From positions 5,919,491-5,983,490 of the forward strand of contig CM063246.1 of assembly GCA_032158295.1 (NCBI GenBank): DNA of 64,000 nucleotides, given 5' to 3'. Both the position numbers and the translations under genes were made by a program. Position 1 is the first letter of the stretch. The number at the start of each line of letters is the position of its first letter. This document shows positions 1-12,062 of the stretch, piece after piece. Source of the DNA: Pycnopodia helianthoides. Taxonomy: Eukaryota; Echinodermata; Asteroidea; Forcipulatida; Asteriidae. The notes beneath the pieces were generated by a model. The model saw only the letters and a list, made by a program, of their open reading frames with translations. It was not told the origin of the DNA and searched no databases.

Positions 1-2247
1 TCGGTAGATGAAGGTAAAGTCCTCATCCGAGCCGATCAGCTGGTGTTCAGTATGACAGATTGTGAAGAAAAGACACTAAGGCCATACTTGTACAAAGCAC
101 CGAGGGAGTTGGCAGACTTTGATGCCCTCGTACGGTTTCTTGGAGGTCAAGAGCGTTGTTCCTTTGACCAATTGGCAATGGTGTTATCTGCCATACAAAG
201 GGAATGTAAAACTCAACGCCTCAATCCCAATGAGTTTCAGAAAGTTGTAACTGCAGTGAATGCTCTCTTCAAACTACTTCACAGCACAACAATAACTTGT
301 CCGATTACAGTCTGTGAGCTGTACCTCCCAAATTCAAAAAATTTGATGAGAAAATCTTCTCATCTGTATTACGCAGACCCAGATCTGATGGATCAAATGA
401 AGTTAGTATCAACTGAAAAGGAGTTTTTGATTCCTCTGAAGCAATGTGGATTTGATATCGATGATGAAGTGAGTCTTATCGAGCTTCTTCCTGAATCATT
501 GCGTCCTAAAAATCTTGGTAATGAGATGCATGAAAATGTACACGAAGATAACGAAGATTGCCCAGCTGGACAAGATTGTTTATATCTAGAACATATCAAG
601 AGGATGTTTAGTTCAGTGGAGATGACACGAGTGCTGCTCAGACTTCTTCAGCATCAACTAGATAAACCACCAGATGCAGAAATCAAACAATGCGTAGAAC
701 AGTTGCAGAATTTTGCAAATTTTAGTTGCAAGACTGAACTGCAGATTGGTTTATTTGACCCCAGTGGAAAGATGCTTGGGAATCGACTATTGTCCGCTTC
801 AGCATTTTATGACAAAACTTATATATATCTCGAGCATTGTTGGCCACCTAAAGGGGGCTTAGTGTTTAAACAGATTGCAGACTGCTGTAATAAAGTCATT
901 GGTCAGTTACTTAATTCCGAGCATACCAGCCTCCTTCAAGCTGCTCTCCAGTGCCAGACTCCAGACGACATGAACGCCATATTAAGCAAATCACGTATTC
1001 CTGAATACGATACCACAACACGAGGTTTGCAGCCAGATGAACATGCACTTGGAACGATAGTACCAAGAGATATTCGACATCTTCTTGATCACGATCCGTA
1101 CAATCGGTTTGACGAAGAAGAAATTGTAGGATACGAGCGTCCATTGGAAGGTGTTTGCCTTCCGGTAAATGAGAGCACTGCATTGGGCACGGGAGAATTC
1201 CTGCCTCTAGAGTCAGAGCATTCATCAGACGATGCTACTGAGATAGTTTATGCCTTGATTATTGAACAAATTGGTAAAACTGATGAGTCTTCGAGGTTGT
1301 CTAAGCAATACAAAATCGACATTGGGCTCAAAGAACCTGTCATTGTCAAGGTAACAGCACTCTACAAGTTCCTGCGACCCAAAGAAAAACCTGACCTGAC
1401 AGTTGTTCCCTTCACTGGCGACCCAACAGCTGAAGTTCCTTTGACGCCATCTGATGGGTTTGTTCCAGATGTTCTTAAGAACTATGACGAAAAAATTAGG
1501 GAGCAGCTTAAGGAAGCCTTCGATTTACCAGAAGAAGAGAAAAAGACAGCTATTAGGCGTCTGTATCGAAAGTGGCATCCAGACAAAAACTTTGGCTATG
1601 AAACAATTGCGAATGAAGCCTTTAAGTTCCTTAAATCAGAAATCGATAGATGTGAAAAAGGATCACAGTACAGAGAGAAGTATTCTCAATGGGAGATGGA
1701 TGCAGAAAGGGACAGAGAGGAAGCCGAGCAATACCAAAAGAGATACTACGAGAATCAACACCGAGCCAGTGAACGGGCCTCATCTCATTTTGTTCCACCT
1801 TCCTTTAGCAATGAGACCCCAGATCCTCGGAGCGCACGGTTGTGGTTCCGACAGGCTGAGGAACATCTCCACAATGCCGAACAAACAAATATTGACTTGC
1901 CATCACATGTGCAGTGGATCGCCTTTCAGATCCATCAAGCAGCAGAAATGGCTCTCAAAGCAGTTCAGTACAGTCTCGACGGTCGTCCCGATATAAGCAG
2001 TAATGACTTGACGTCTCTAGCACGGACAGTCTGTCAACACCGAGATGTGATGTCAAGAGAGGTGTTGACTCGAGTAGGCGACTTGATTCGCCTGGGTTGT
2101 GACTTCTGCAAACCACGCCAACCTGATAATCTCGGCTCAAAGACTAGTGTGCAGGCATATAAAGACTTCGATTCCAATAGAGCCCTCCAGCTTTGTGAAG
2201 AATTGCTCAATCTAGTTAGGGACATCATTGGGATAAAAGTGTTCTGA
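1..2247 (+). CDS. SACS-like: Sacsin-like protein, C-terminal part with DnaJ and HEPN domains (5' partial)
   Basis: The frame is open from base 1 to TGA at 2245-2247 (748 residues seen), so the gene continues upstream of the window; there is no reason to start it at the GTG at 43. No intron interrupts the segment, as expected from the giant last exon typical of sacsin genes. Numbering from base 1, a J-domain lies at about residues 490-555 with the HPD triad at 526-528 inside RLYRKWHPDKN. A HEPN domain follows from about residue 611 (SARLWFRQAEEHL) to the end. In known sacsins the J-domain stimulates Hsp70 and the HEPN domain dimerises and binds nucleotide; the protein is a large cytoplasmic co-chaperone linked to mitochondria and the cytoskeleton. 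The preceding ~470 residues resemble the sacsin region before DnaJ, but I see no other named domain there. This copy has no lesion, unlike the second copy at 20,954. Confidence 0.9.
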   Translation, partial: SVDEGKVLIRADQLVFSMTDCEEKTLRPYLYKAPRELADFDALVRFLGGQERCSFDQLAMVLSAIQRECKTQRLNPNEFQKVVTAVNALFKLLHSTTITCPITVCELYLPNSKNLMRKSSHLYYADPDLMDQMKLVSTEKEFLIPLKQCGFDIDDEVSLIELLPESLRPKNLGNEMHENVHEDNEDCPAGQDCLYLEHIKRMFSSVEMTRVLLRLLQHQLDKPPDAEIKQCVEQLQNFANFSCKTELQIGLFDPSGKMLGNRLLSASAFYDKTYIYLEHCWPPKGGLVFKQIADCCNKVIGQLLNSEHTSLLQAALQCQTPDDMNAILSKSRIPEYDTTTRGLQPDEHALGTIVPRDIRHLLDHDPYNRFDEEEIVGYERPLEGVCLPVNESTALGTGEFLPLESEHSSDDATEIVYALIIEQIGKTDESSRLSKQYKIDIGLKEPVIVKVTALYKFLRPKEKPDLTVVPFTGDPTAEVPLTPSDGFVPDVLKNYDEKIREQLKEAFDLPEEEKKTAIRRLYRKWHPDKNFGYETIANEAFKFLKSEIDRCEKGSQYREKYSQWEMDAERDREEAEQYQKRYYENQHRASERASSHFVPPSFSNETPDPRSARLWFRQAEEHLHNAEQTNIDLPSHVQWIAFQIHQAAEMALKAVQYSLDGRPDISSNDLTSLARTVCQHRDVMSREVLTRVGDLIRLGCDFCKPRQPDNLGSKTSVQAYKDFDSNRALQLCEELLNLVRDIIGIKVF

Positions 2248-2314
2248 AATTTGCAAATTGTTTGCAAGTAGACTTGCATGTTTATTTGCCCTGACCAATC
2301 TGTTTATCGGTAAA

Positions 2315-5300
2315 TTTGTACAGTGATAACATTTTCATGATGTTTTTTTTTGTACAAAACGGTGTACATTCTGAATGAATTTGCGATAAGAAATAAGTGT
2401 TTTCTTCATGATGGTTAATCTAATGCTTAATTCAGCTCAAATTATTAGTTTCAAAATAGTGCACCATTGTAACCATTCAACGCCGGTAACCATTGAAATG
2501 TCATCCTATGTCATCTTATTGCATGCTCGAACTGTTTTTCTGTGGCATAAAACCGCAGTGGATGATATTGAAAGATCAGACAGTTAACTGTGTACTGTGT
2601 TTATGCATTTACCACACCAAATAATATCAATCATAGCGCAGGCTTGCAGAATGTATCTATCTTTCAAAACCCCAGTAGATAAATAATAATAATCTGAAGT
2701 TTGTACCAAGCACTTTTACGTTGGTTTCAATATGCTGTACATTTTAGTTGGTAAACTTACGAAGTATACTACAAAAGATGTACATCAATAGTTTCAACAC
2801 CTACAAGCAGACGGGTTTTTAACATAACTGGGTGATAATGAATGGTCATACAGTGGGAGGGTTAACTCTGTACTATGACATAATGTGCTGTGTAGAAGCC
2901 TTCACGATATGATCTCACTTTTCATCCATACATAGTTTATATATTATTCAAAACCACAGTGGATGATATTGAATGATCTAACATTAAAGTTTGTTTTCAT
3001 TTAATTGTACAATGAACACCTCTTTCATACCAGAGCATGGAGTACAATTATTGTATTCTATACTTTAAGTTCTGAGACATAAAAGTACTATTTATTAGAC
3101 TGCATATTAAACTATACGTGGACAACATTGGTAAATATCGAAGATATATGCACTTCATGTGACCTTACGTATACATTAAATTACAAACAAGTTTCAATCG
3201 CTCACCCGAATCACGAGAACAAAGTGAAAATAGGAAAATTTGTACTGTTTTCAAACATCAGATTTTTGACTCGCGAGATCAAAATTAAGTCAAATTTATT
3301 CAATTAGACATTTATTTCCATATAGGTGCAAATGAAATAAAAGTGAACAAATACATAACAGGTATTGAGCTAAAAGATGAAGACCTAATTGAAAAGGAAA
3401 CATACTTCGTTTTGCCCATTGCGAGCAAAAGTATTTCAAGTGAAACTACTAGTTTATACCACTTTAACTATGTACAAATACGTGAGCCATGCGTACAATC
3501 TTACCAATATTGTGTACACCCTTTGAGGAGAAATTTGCCTGTAAATATTGCATTAACAAACAATAAGTACAAACAGAATGCTGAAAAAATACACAATATA
3601 GGCCTATGTTTTAGCATCAAATTAATGACTTACAGAATTAATTTAATGTTTGTGTCGCAGGTCTATACTCGCGATATTATGCAGAATTAAGACATCATAG
3701 CTTACAAAATATAGAAAGTATAACATGAATAGTAAGTAGTCTGTAGCCATTACATTGCATTATATTTTAGTTCTTTGTGTATCTAACCCTATAGCGATTT
3801 CCAACATTATAAGTAAATGTCACATGTTTTTGTGTTATACCTTGTTTATCTCAACAAAAGTGGAGCATTTAATGTTCAGTTGTCTCTTATAGGTTTGACA
3901 CTCATGGAGTAATCATCATTTGTTTTGTTGTAATAGTTTCTTCTGGTAGTATGTAGCTTTTTTCGAACTCTCAATACTTTTAAAAATAAATAAGTTTTGC
4001 CTGAAACCTTGTCTGTGAACAATCGAAACAAGTTGTATATTTTTGCGTCGAAAAATATACGTTATATTTTGATCTGACACAGGTCTACCACGACGGTATA
4101 TATAATACATGAATGTAATTATGTTTCCTACTTTGACTACCATGTAAGCATAAACTTGTTTGATGCACTGCAAAGAAGAAGAACTTCCGATTCCTGTTTT
4201 TAATTATTTCCTAAATCATGGTGGTTTATTAGATTATCACTTATAACTATAAAGTAACGGGTATTAATAATTGTGTATGTACTTTTCCACGAAATTCGAT
4301 TATTCTGTCACTTTAGCAATGACATAATTTTCTTAAAAGTGAAAAAGAAAGTCTTATTGTGAACAAAAATTATGTTTTCCCCTTGCAACAAAGTAAACAA
4401 AAAAGTACTTTTAAGTATGCAGTTTAAATGATAAAATATTCAAACTTCTATGAAGTAGTTTTAAATTACTCCAGTTTCTACATTTCTTATTACAATAAGT
4501 AAACCTTAAGTACTCAGTTTAAGTGTAGTTTTGTTTAATGTTCAACGTACCTTATCACTGAAGGCAATATGATATTTGACCGTTTCAGTTTCATGTGAGT
4601 TTTCTAAGTACATCTTTCTGTTCTGGGCAAAGTCAAAATCGCATTCAACATGAAACATTCATCTCTTAAGACAAATAGACAAACAAAAAGTCTTACTTTT
4701 TGTCCAATTAATTAAGAGTATCTTTTCAAATCTCTAAGAGAAGAGTTTATGCCGAGTTGTTATTATTTTTATGCCATACTTCTTGTAATATTAATTTTGT
4801 AAATGGTTGATTGGTGGATTTGATATAATATATTGTTTTCTTTTAACTTCTTTTAACATTTTTTAAGCAGCATAAGTTCAAATTCTGACATGCTTTGTCT
4901 TTGACGGATTGTCGTTTAAGAAATGTTTAATTATCATGTATCGGTTTTTTTCATGGCTACTTTCGTTTTACTATTTGGCGCTCTAAAATATACTTCATTA
5001 GGATCGTGTGCATCCGTTATAGGTGTACGGTAGTTTTATGTATAATCTAAATTTTCTGCGTAGAAACAGTGATATTTAAAAGCAGGAGAAGGTAATAATT
5101 AGTTAAAAAGTGAAATTATGTTATTTGTTTATTAATCATAAGAAATTTTAGTCGATCATTAATTAAATACCCGGTCCAATTTTACCAATCTGTTTAAAGC
5201 ACACAATCATTACTTACTTTGACGTTTCGATTTTTAATTTTGAAGAGATTTGAAAATCATTTAGGGAACCATTTAATCTTCTGTCGTGCAAATTACCAAA

Positions 5301-8300
5301 ATTACAAACGTACATAGATGAAACATTTTATATAATTAAATTGTGTACTTAAAAGTACATTTTGATAATTGAAATGTTATTACTGAGTAAGTTGATGAAG
5401 TACCCAGTGCCAAATTTTGTAGGCAACAATCGGTTTAAATATGTAATGGAAAATTATTGTTCATCTTTTTTTCAACTTAATACTTACTTTATGTTTGTCT
5501 ATTCTGACATTTTGAATTTACCCAGTGAGTACATGCTATTATAAATGTGTGTTTTGCAGCAATTTCGTTAATGTTTAACGTACCATCATTGTAACCAAGT
5601 ATGTTAAGGATTGTTAAACAGTTTAAAATTAGTTTTGAATTGTAAATACCTCTTTCTACGCGCGAAGTTAAAACCAAATTAAACAGCACAACATACACTA
5701 TATGGTTTTGAGACAAATATACAGCTTATAAGTCTCACAAACTAAAATAAGAGTATTTTTACAGGTACAGAAATGCTGAATTGTCTAATACCCACATCGA
5801 GTTTCATTCAGGAAATTATAATGTTTATGTGTTGGTTATTTAATTGATGTTTCTTGCTTTCTCTATATGACGGTTGTTATTAAAGTATACGTTGTTCAAG
5901 GTTAGTTGTCAGTAAAAACTAGAAGTTTGAACCAAACATTATGTATGGAACCGTGTTATTTCAAAGGAGGGGGAACAAAGAGGCAACTAAAGTTATACCC
6001 GCCCTCCCACCTTCGTTTAGTTAAAAAAATTGTTTTGAATTGTATTACTCCTGAAGAGTTTAATCAATAGTAAGGTCAGGAAATGTCGATGATTGCACAC
6101 ATTTGATGTTTAATGTTACAGTGAGTGATTTGGAAGCTGACCGACTGCTTAAATAATATCAAGTGAAGTGCATTTAATGATACTTGTGGCTGTTTTATAT
6201 CAATTATTATAATCTAAGCAGGTATGCAGTTAATTAGAAAAAGTTTGGTGTCCTTTTAGGTGGCCCTCAAACATGCTGGTGGAGCCAAAGCCCAATAAAT
6301 GGTTTCGAAAACGGCTATAGTTCCCGTATCTGATCTCACTAAACAGCGCTCTCCTGATTATTTTAGTCTGGTTTTCCGTGTTTTCAGGACGTATTAAGAG
6401 TGGACTTTGATGTTTACGTAATTTTGCATAAGAAAAAAGCGTGATTTTTGGATACATTTGATAGTATATATATTAAATACATGTTTTTTTTAGTAAGTGG
6501 TAGGTAAGCAATTTCCTGAAGATATTGGTAGCATTATTAATTTAGAACAATTACGTTACCATATATTCATTTTAATATATTCACAAGGAAAGTGAGGCGC
6601 GCATTAAGATTAAATTCCGTTTATGGTTGGATTTACGCAATCCACCCGAAAAAACAAAATGCTAAACAACTCATGGATAATTGTTTGTATTAAATTGAGT
6701 TTCACGGGAAACGTGAATCTGTATAGGGTAAAGAAGTTTCGATTAATGTATTAAGTTTGCTCCTTTTCAATGTCATTAACGGTTTGCGTTTAAAGCTATC
6801 GATGGTTTAATTTGAAGTCATTATGGCTGTCTGTTTCTTAATCTTTTTATATAAATTAAAGTTATTCAGTTTTAGTAACATTGTTTTCATTCCAATGTTC
6901 TGAAATAAGGTATGTTAACCGGTCTTTCTACTCACCATAATTAGTTTCGACCATTAAGTGACTGTTCATTGGAGATTATTTAAAACATTCCACCACAGTG
7001 TGGTACTGAGTCATTGTGAAGGCATTTTTTTAATAAGATGAAATAATTTCAAACTAATCTAAAACACAGTCCATATTGATTCATCACTGTTTGACAATCA
7101 TTCTATAATGCTTCATCGATGAAATACCTATGCATTATTTTTTTTAAATGCTTGAAGTCATACAACTCAGAGCATAATATAACTAATTAGTAACTGCCAA
7201 AAATGTTTTGCTTACCCGAAATTATATTTTGTTTGACTTTCGTCACAATTAATTGAGAAATTAATTTTGAGAAATTAATGCTGCTTTTGTGTGTGACTTA
7301 TTGAACAGATTTTGATAACATTACATAGGGACGTCAACCTAGTAGTCATTACAGGAGCGCATTGTCTTCAAATCTTTGAAATTTTTGCCGTTTTAATCGT
7401 TCCTGTTCCTTTGTAGGATTTGTTCGTGCACAAATTACATTTTGGTCATAAATTATACTTTGTTTGACTTTCGGTACAATTAATAAATTTTGAGAAATTA
7501 ATTATGCTTTTTTTTGTGACTTATTGAACAGATTGTCTCTTGAAATATAGCGGAACATACGCCATTTTGTGGAGTCAACAATTTGGCTCTCAAAATAGCG
7601 GACCGTGTTCTATCATGAATGTTAACAACAACAATTAACAATTCATGATAACAGTTATGTAAATCACTATATTATAAGTTTAAAACTTCTTTCCAATTAT
7701 CATTTTATACAAACGCTAGTTATATCCCAAGCGCCCAATCTGAAGGCAAGGTGACCCTATGAATGAAGGACATTCTTTTTTCCAGTCTCGGTTTGGTTGC
7801 TCTGAATTGAATGAGACAAAAGCAAGATTCCGGCTACTCCGTGATGTTAGGGCTTTTTAATTGAGTTTGTGGTTGTATATGTTGACTCTGAACATTTGAG
7901 TTTCTTCACCACGTATCAGAAATGATGTATTGCAACTTCAGCCAAAAACATAAGTTTGCATGGCAAACTATGCGTTTGTCGCAAAGCCAGGATGTTCGTA
8001 AGTTTGTGTTTATCAACAACGTCAACGGACACAATCATCATTCTTGTAAATCTCAACAGATTTTGTTTAAGATCTGATGACGTCATCACACCATCATCGT
8101 TTATGTGTCATCTTGATGTTCAGGTTCATTCGTCTGATGAGTTTCTTATCAATTTCAATCTTGGGATAGGCAGTAAAGAATATTTCCATGGAAGAAAAAA
8201 ACTGCATTGATTTTTTTTCTTACATCAATGACAGTATTATAGATTGCTAAAATAGCTTATGTGTGTCTGGAGATATTTTGGGAATAAAATCAGTGTAAAA

Positions 8301-8765
8301 AAAACGCCCGATAAAAATTTGTTGACCATATTTGGAATATGTGGATAATTTTTTCACCACGTTGCTTCCCCGAGGGTTAAAAAAGAAATCGCTCAGCTTT
8401 GAACTTAGTGTGTACAACAGTTTTCCTATTTTAATAGTGTGACAAGTTGTTGATTCACTCGTCATGATACGAAAGTGACGGGGAACGATCACGCATTCAT
8501 ACTTTGTTCAATAATCCCCTTTTCTCATGTTATGCTTCCATAAAGTAAACCAAAGGACTGGAACTGTGGCAGAAATGACTTCATTCGGGAAACAATGACC
8601 ATTCTGACACTTACATTTATTATAGGTCTCTTATTAACAAAGAATACATTACTTGGGGTGTATAGAACCCAACGCCCCGGAGCCACTAACTGCACCGGTT
8701 GAATGGCGTACCGTTCGTTTGAAAGAAGCAAAAAGGGCGTCAAAATCTGCCCAGCTTGTGATCTC
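2315..8765. repeat. Large AT-rich non-coding module, copy A
   Basis: This 6.4 kb block begins 68 bases after the sacsin stop codon. It is matched almost end to end by 28,072-34,860 and 38,219-38,618 (copy B), and its second part by 39,208-42,648 (copy C). Landmarks shared by all three are the GTGGCCCTCAA block (6259 / 32,411 / 41,051), the AGCGGAACATACG block, and the end of the block near TGCAACTTCAGC. Short reading frames here, such as 3343-3690, are not preserved in copy B, so I see no coding function. The first few hundred bases probably include the sacsin 3' UTR; an AATAAA occurs near 3334 and another near 3979. Confidence 0.85.
7216..7535. repeat. Internal duplication inside module copy A
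   Basis: A roughly 90-100 bp segment beginning at a 'ttatattttgtttgactttc'-type sequence and ending at 'gacttattgaacagattttg' occurs twice in copy A, at about 7216-7318 and 7445-7534. Copies B (about 33,353-33,440) and C (about 41,826-41,918) have it once, so the second occurrence arose in copy A. Confidence 0.65.
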
Positions 8766-8769
8766 TTAA

Positions 8770-9665
8770 TGAGCGGTTACAGGATGCTCTCAATATTTTT
8801 ACTGTTACCTTTTTATGGCCGAATAGACATCTACTATGCCGTTTAAAAACCATTTTAAACTTAAAATGTGCATTTAATAATAATGAATTCAAGTCAAAAA
8901 TGCACCTCTCCGCGCGGCTTTTTCAGCCGAGATTCAAAAACTACTTATCTATGAAAATGATATGCATATGACCCCTTGACGTCACTGGCGGCTAAAAACT
9001 CACGGTTAGCATTATAAACACACACATAAATGTCTCTTTGCTTGGAAAACAAAACAAAATCAAGAAGAAACCAAACTTACATCATACAGTTAAATACTCT
9101 TTCTGTCCATCCAGAGTATCCTAAACTGTGTCATTGTAAAATGAAGCCTACACGTTGGGTATTTTTTCGCTATAAACAAAGCTAAAATTTCCAATGAAAG
9201 CCCCGCAGACCATGAGCGTGCGGACCATTGCTGCACGTGTATACGGTGCATCAAGCCGAGCTGCGGAATCGCCTCTCCTCTCAAAGAACGGAAATCCCCA
9301 AATCATAAATCCGTTGTAAATTGGCTTGCTGATCAACGCCTTTTGGATCGTCCTTTAAAGAGTCACATTTACGGCCGTATTGATTGCAAATGGTGAAGTT
9401 TGGCGTTGTATTTGCGTTAGCTCAGTACATTTATAGGCATGTCCAAACTACCTAGCCGCCGGTGACGTCATGAGTCCTTCATCGCGGGGTTTGTTTGACC
9501 TCGCGTTATCAGATTTTAGGCTGGGAGTGTTTCGAGGAAAACACATGTTTACCCTGTTTTAGCGTGAGGTAAGGGACTCATAATCATTTTTTTTATTTCT
9601 TGTGGACTCCATCTATTGGAAAAATGTAAAAGCTAAATATTTCCAGAGCATCCTGTAACCGCTCT
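8770..9665. mobile_element. TTAA-flanked foldback (MITE-like) element, 896 bp
   Basis: The element starts TGAGCGGTTACAGG and ends CCTGTAACCGCTCT, with 20 of 21 terminal bases inverted. It is flanked on both sides by TTAA (8766-8769 and 9666-9669). The arms stay partly complementary inward: TGACGTCACTGGCGGCT near 8978 pairs with AGCCGCCGGTGACGTCA near 9455. No transposase is encoded, so it is non-autonomous. TTAA target duplication is the mark of piggyBac-type transposition. It lies exactly at the right end of module copy A. Confidence 0.75.
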
Positions 9666-9669
9666 TTAA

Positions 9670-10765
9670 ATAGAGAGAAACTCATGCGCGGAGCCTCATC
9701 TGCTATCCGTCACCGTTTTCACGAAGAGCCACCTGTCTTTTATTGACTAATTATTGACTATTATTACAGGAATGGGCCTTTATCTCAATAAATGAATTTT
9801 ATATTTTCAAGAACAGCCATCGGCCCCGAAAACGCATTGTAATACGTTGTAACAGAAGAGCGTAAAATGTGGCAAAACTTGTTTTTCACGTTTCACGAAG
9901 AGCCACCTATCTTTGCGCGCGCGTGAAATCGCGTGACGTATGTTTAATACGTTATCCAGTGAGGTGTTTAAGTTGGTCATCTCACTTTTAGTATCTTTTA
10001 CTAATTACTATGGCAATTAGCCAATAAATCTACAATGAGTTAGTCAATGGAGAGGTTAAACTTATACAGAATCATAAGATAGGTTTTTAACTGCAAACCG
10101 TGGCTTTAGTATTGCAGATTTTGCAGTTTTAAGCCAAGCATAGCGTAAAATGTAAATCTCAAATAAGCGTTTGGACATAAGTGCATGCGGTGACATGTAA
10201 ACCTGCAACTTTTTATGTAGATTAAACAATTGAATGTCACGGTTTTGATGGATTGTTGAAAAATGGTCCAATATTGTGCCCCTGAGGTCATTGACTTTTA
10301 AACTGGAGCATTTGCTGGTACACTAGCCCCCTAAAAACGATACAGTTCTTGAAGGTGCGGAGTCATCTTTTCTAATAAGAGTCTTGCTAGCTTATTCGTT
10401 CAAGGTTGCTTAGCTCAAAAGCCTAAATGCTAAACCACCAAAGAAGCTGAGATACTTTTAAGTTTAAATTTTTGAATATTTAGCATTTATTATTGGTTGC
10501 TATGGGGATTTTTTTTAGTGTGCTGCAGCCCGAATCCCTCCGAGTCGTGTATTGAGAGAGTTGCGACAACTGACGATCGGAAGCCATTTTCGGTAAAACA
10601 AAATCTGAAATACAACTGACAACAATGGCAAACTTCGGACTGGAAGACATACAACCTAGCACTAAGCCTTTGTAGAAAATTGATTCTCAGCTCACCTTGG
10701 CTGTCTTGGGTAGAAGATTCGCATGATTCAGTAGCACAACCACTCTGTAGAGGAAAAAAACCTAT
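9670..10765. other. Intergenic stretch without a gene
   Basis: No supportable gene. A 23-base sequence containing CACGAAGAGCCACCT occurs twice, at about 9718-9740 and 9892-9914, suggesting a small decayed repeat. Confidence 0.5.
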
Positions 10766-10975
10766 TACACTCTAAAAAATCCCGGGTCAGATCTGACACT
10801 TTCCGGGTCAGATCTGACCCGGAAAGGGTCAGATCTGACCCGGAAAGGGTCAGATCTGACCCGGAATCCGGGTCCTCTGGGGCCTGACCCTTTCCGGGTC
10901 AGTATGACCCGGAATTCCGAGTCAGAATTTCCTGACCCGGAAAAGGGTCACCTCGACCCGAATTCTGGATCGTCT
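10766..10975. repeat. Palindromic GGGTC-rich repeat
   Basis: Begins TACACTCTAAAAAATCCC, then several head-to-tail units of the palindrome GGGTCAGATCTGACCC separated by GGAAA, then diverged GGGTCA/TGACCC blocks. The related block at 43,795-44,012 ends GGGAGTATTTAGAGTGTA, the inverted counterpart of this start, so both look like ends of one dispersed inverted-repeat family. Confidence 0.6.
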
Positions 10976-11597
10976 TTTTCAAATAATGATAAATGAGGTA
11001 ATACATGCATGTGGTGTGGAAAAAATTAAAATGCAACCTATGTTTAATTAGGTCCATCCTGTTTATAACAATACCTCTTGAGGAAATTTAATGTGTATAC
11101 ACAACATGCACGCTTATCTCATTTAACACTAGTTTTCTTGAAGTTGGAGAGCTTGTGAACAAGATGAGAAGCTACAAAATAAAAAGTACAACAGTTTAAG
11201 TCACACACATAGTATTTTAATCATCATCTGAGTCAGCAGAGCAATATAGCTACATGTGTTTATATGTACAAATGCATACACATGGAAAATGCAGATTCTC
11301 AAATAGAAGTTTAAAAATGCAAAAAAAAATTACATTTGAAACATGTTCAGAGAACAAATCTGGGAAGAGCATGGGGTTTTAAGACTTAAAAAGTCTGATA
11401 AAAACTAACTGTGAAACAGGATGAACAATTGACACTCACTAACTGCAAGACTGGTAAAAGCTGCACCAAGATAATACAATGTTTAGGGCTTATCTTCTGT
11501 TAATTAAACACCCACACTTAGTAATTATAAGCAAGGAGGCAACAAATCTTAATCACACTGCAGCCATCTTTGTGAAAATCCTATTAATCTTTGTTAA

Positions 11598-11796
11598 TGT
11601 TTGTCGCGGTGATAGTCGAGTCGTGGTGGTGGCCGAAATACATTCAGGTCTCTGCAATCGAAGACTGCTCTCGCGAGATCACTGCTCTCCCGCAAAGCTG
11701 CTGGCTGCCGATTACTCCCCGTTAAATAAGACACACAGTCGCGATCCGAGAGCAGTATTCGCGGAGAGAGTCGGAACGCTATCACCGCGACAGACA
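11598..11796. mobile_element. Small foldback element with TTAA flanks
   Basis: TGTCGCGGTGATAG at 11,602-11,615 is perfectly inverted at 11,778-11,791, and both arms continue outward to TTAA (11,594-11,597 and 11,797-11,800). A second internal inverted pair (ACTGCTCTCG and CGAGAGCAGT) makes most of the 199 bp foldable. The 122-codon frame at 11,479-11,847 crosses this element and is probably chance. Confidence 0.6.
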
Positions 11797-11850
11797 TTTA
11801 ACGACTTGTCCGCAAGTCTAGCTGAACACGGCCAACTGTGTGAGTAGTAT

Positions 11851-12062
11851 GGTGGCCCTGAAGGGACGTCGCAATCCCTAATGATTTCCACCCCCCGAAT
11901 AATGTGTGCATGTGCGATGTCGTGAACTATTTCATATACTTGGTTGCATACCTTGTAAGACGAGCGAGGAGGCGAGGTGGTCTTCTAAGCCTGGTGCCAC
12001 ACATTGCATATTATGTCATGCACACACATTTTCGAAATATGCGATGTATCTTCAGGGCCACC
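11851..12062. repeat. Inverted-repeat element GGTGGCCCTGAAG
   Basis: A 13-base sequence at 11,851-11,863 is perfectly inverted at 12,050-12,062, bounding 212 bp. No transposase and no clear target duplication are seen. Confidence 0.5.

Noticed and set aside
1454..1996. 180-codon frame inside the sacsin gene
   Set aside because: Out-of-frame shadow of the DnaJ/HEPN coding region.
3343..3690. 115-codon frame in module copy A
   Set aside because: Broken by indels at the matching place in copy B (about 29,240) and resembles no known protein.
11479..11847. 122-codon frame
   Set aside because: Runs through a TTAA-flanked foldback element; no recognisable protein.
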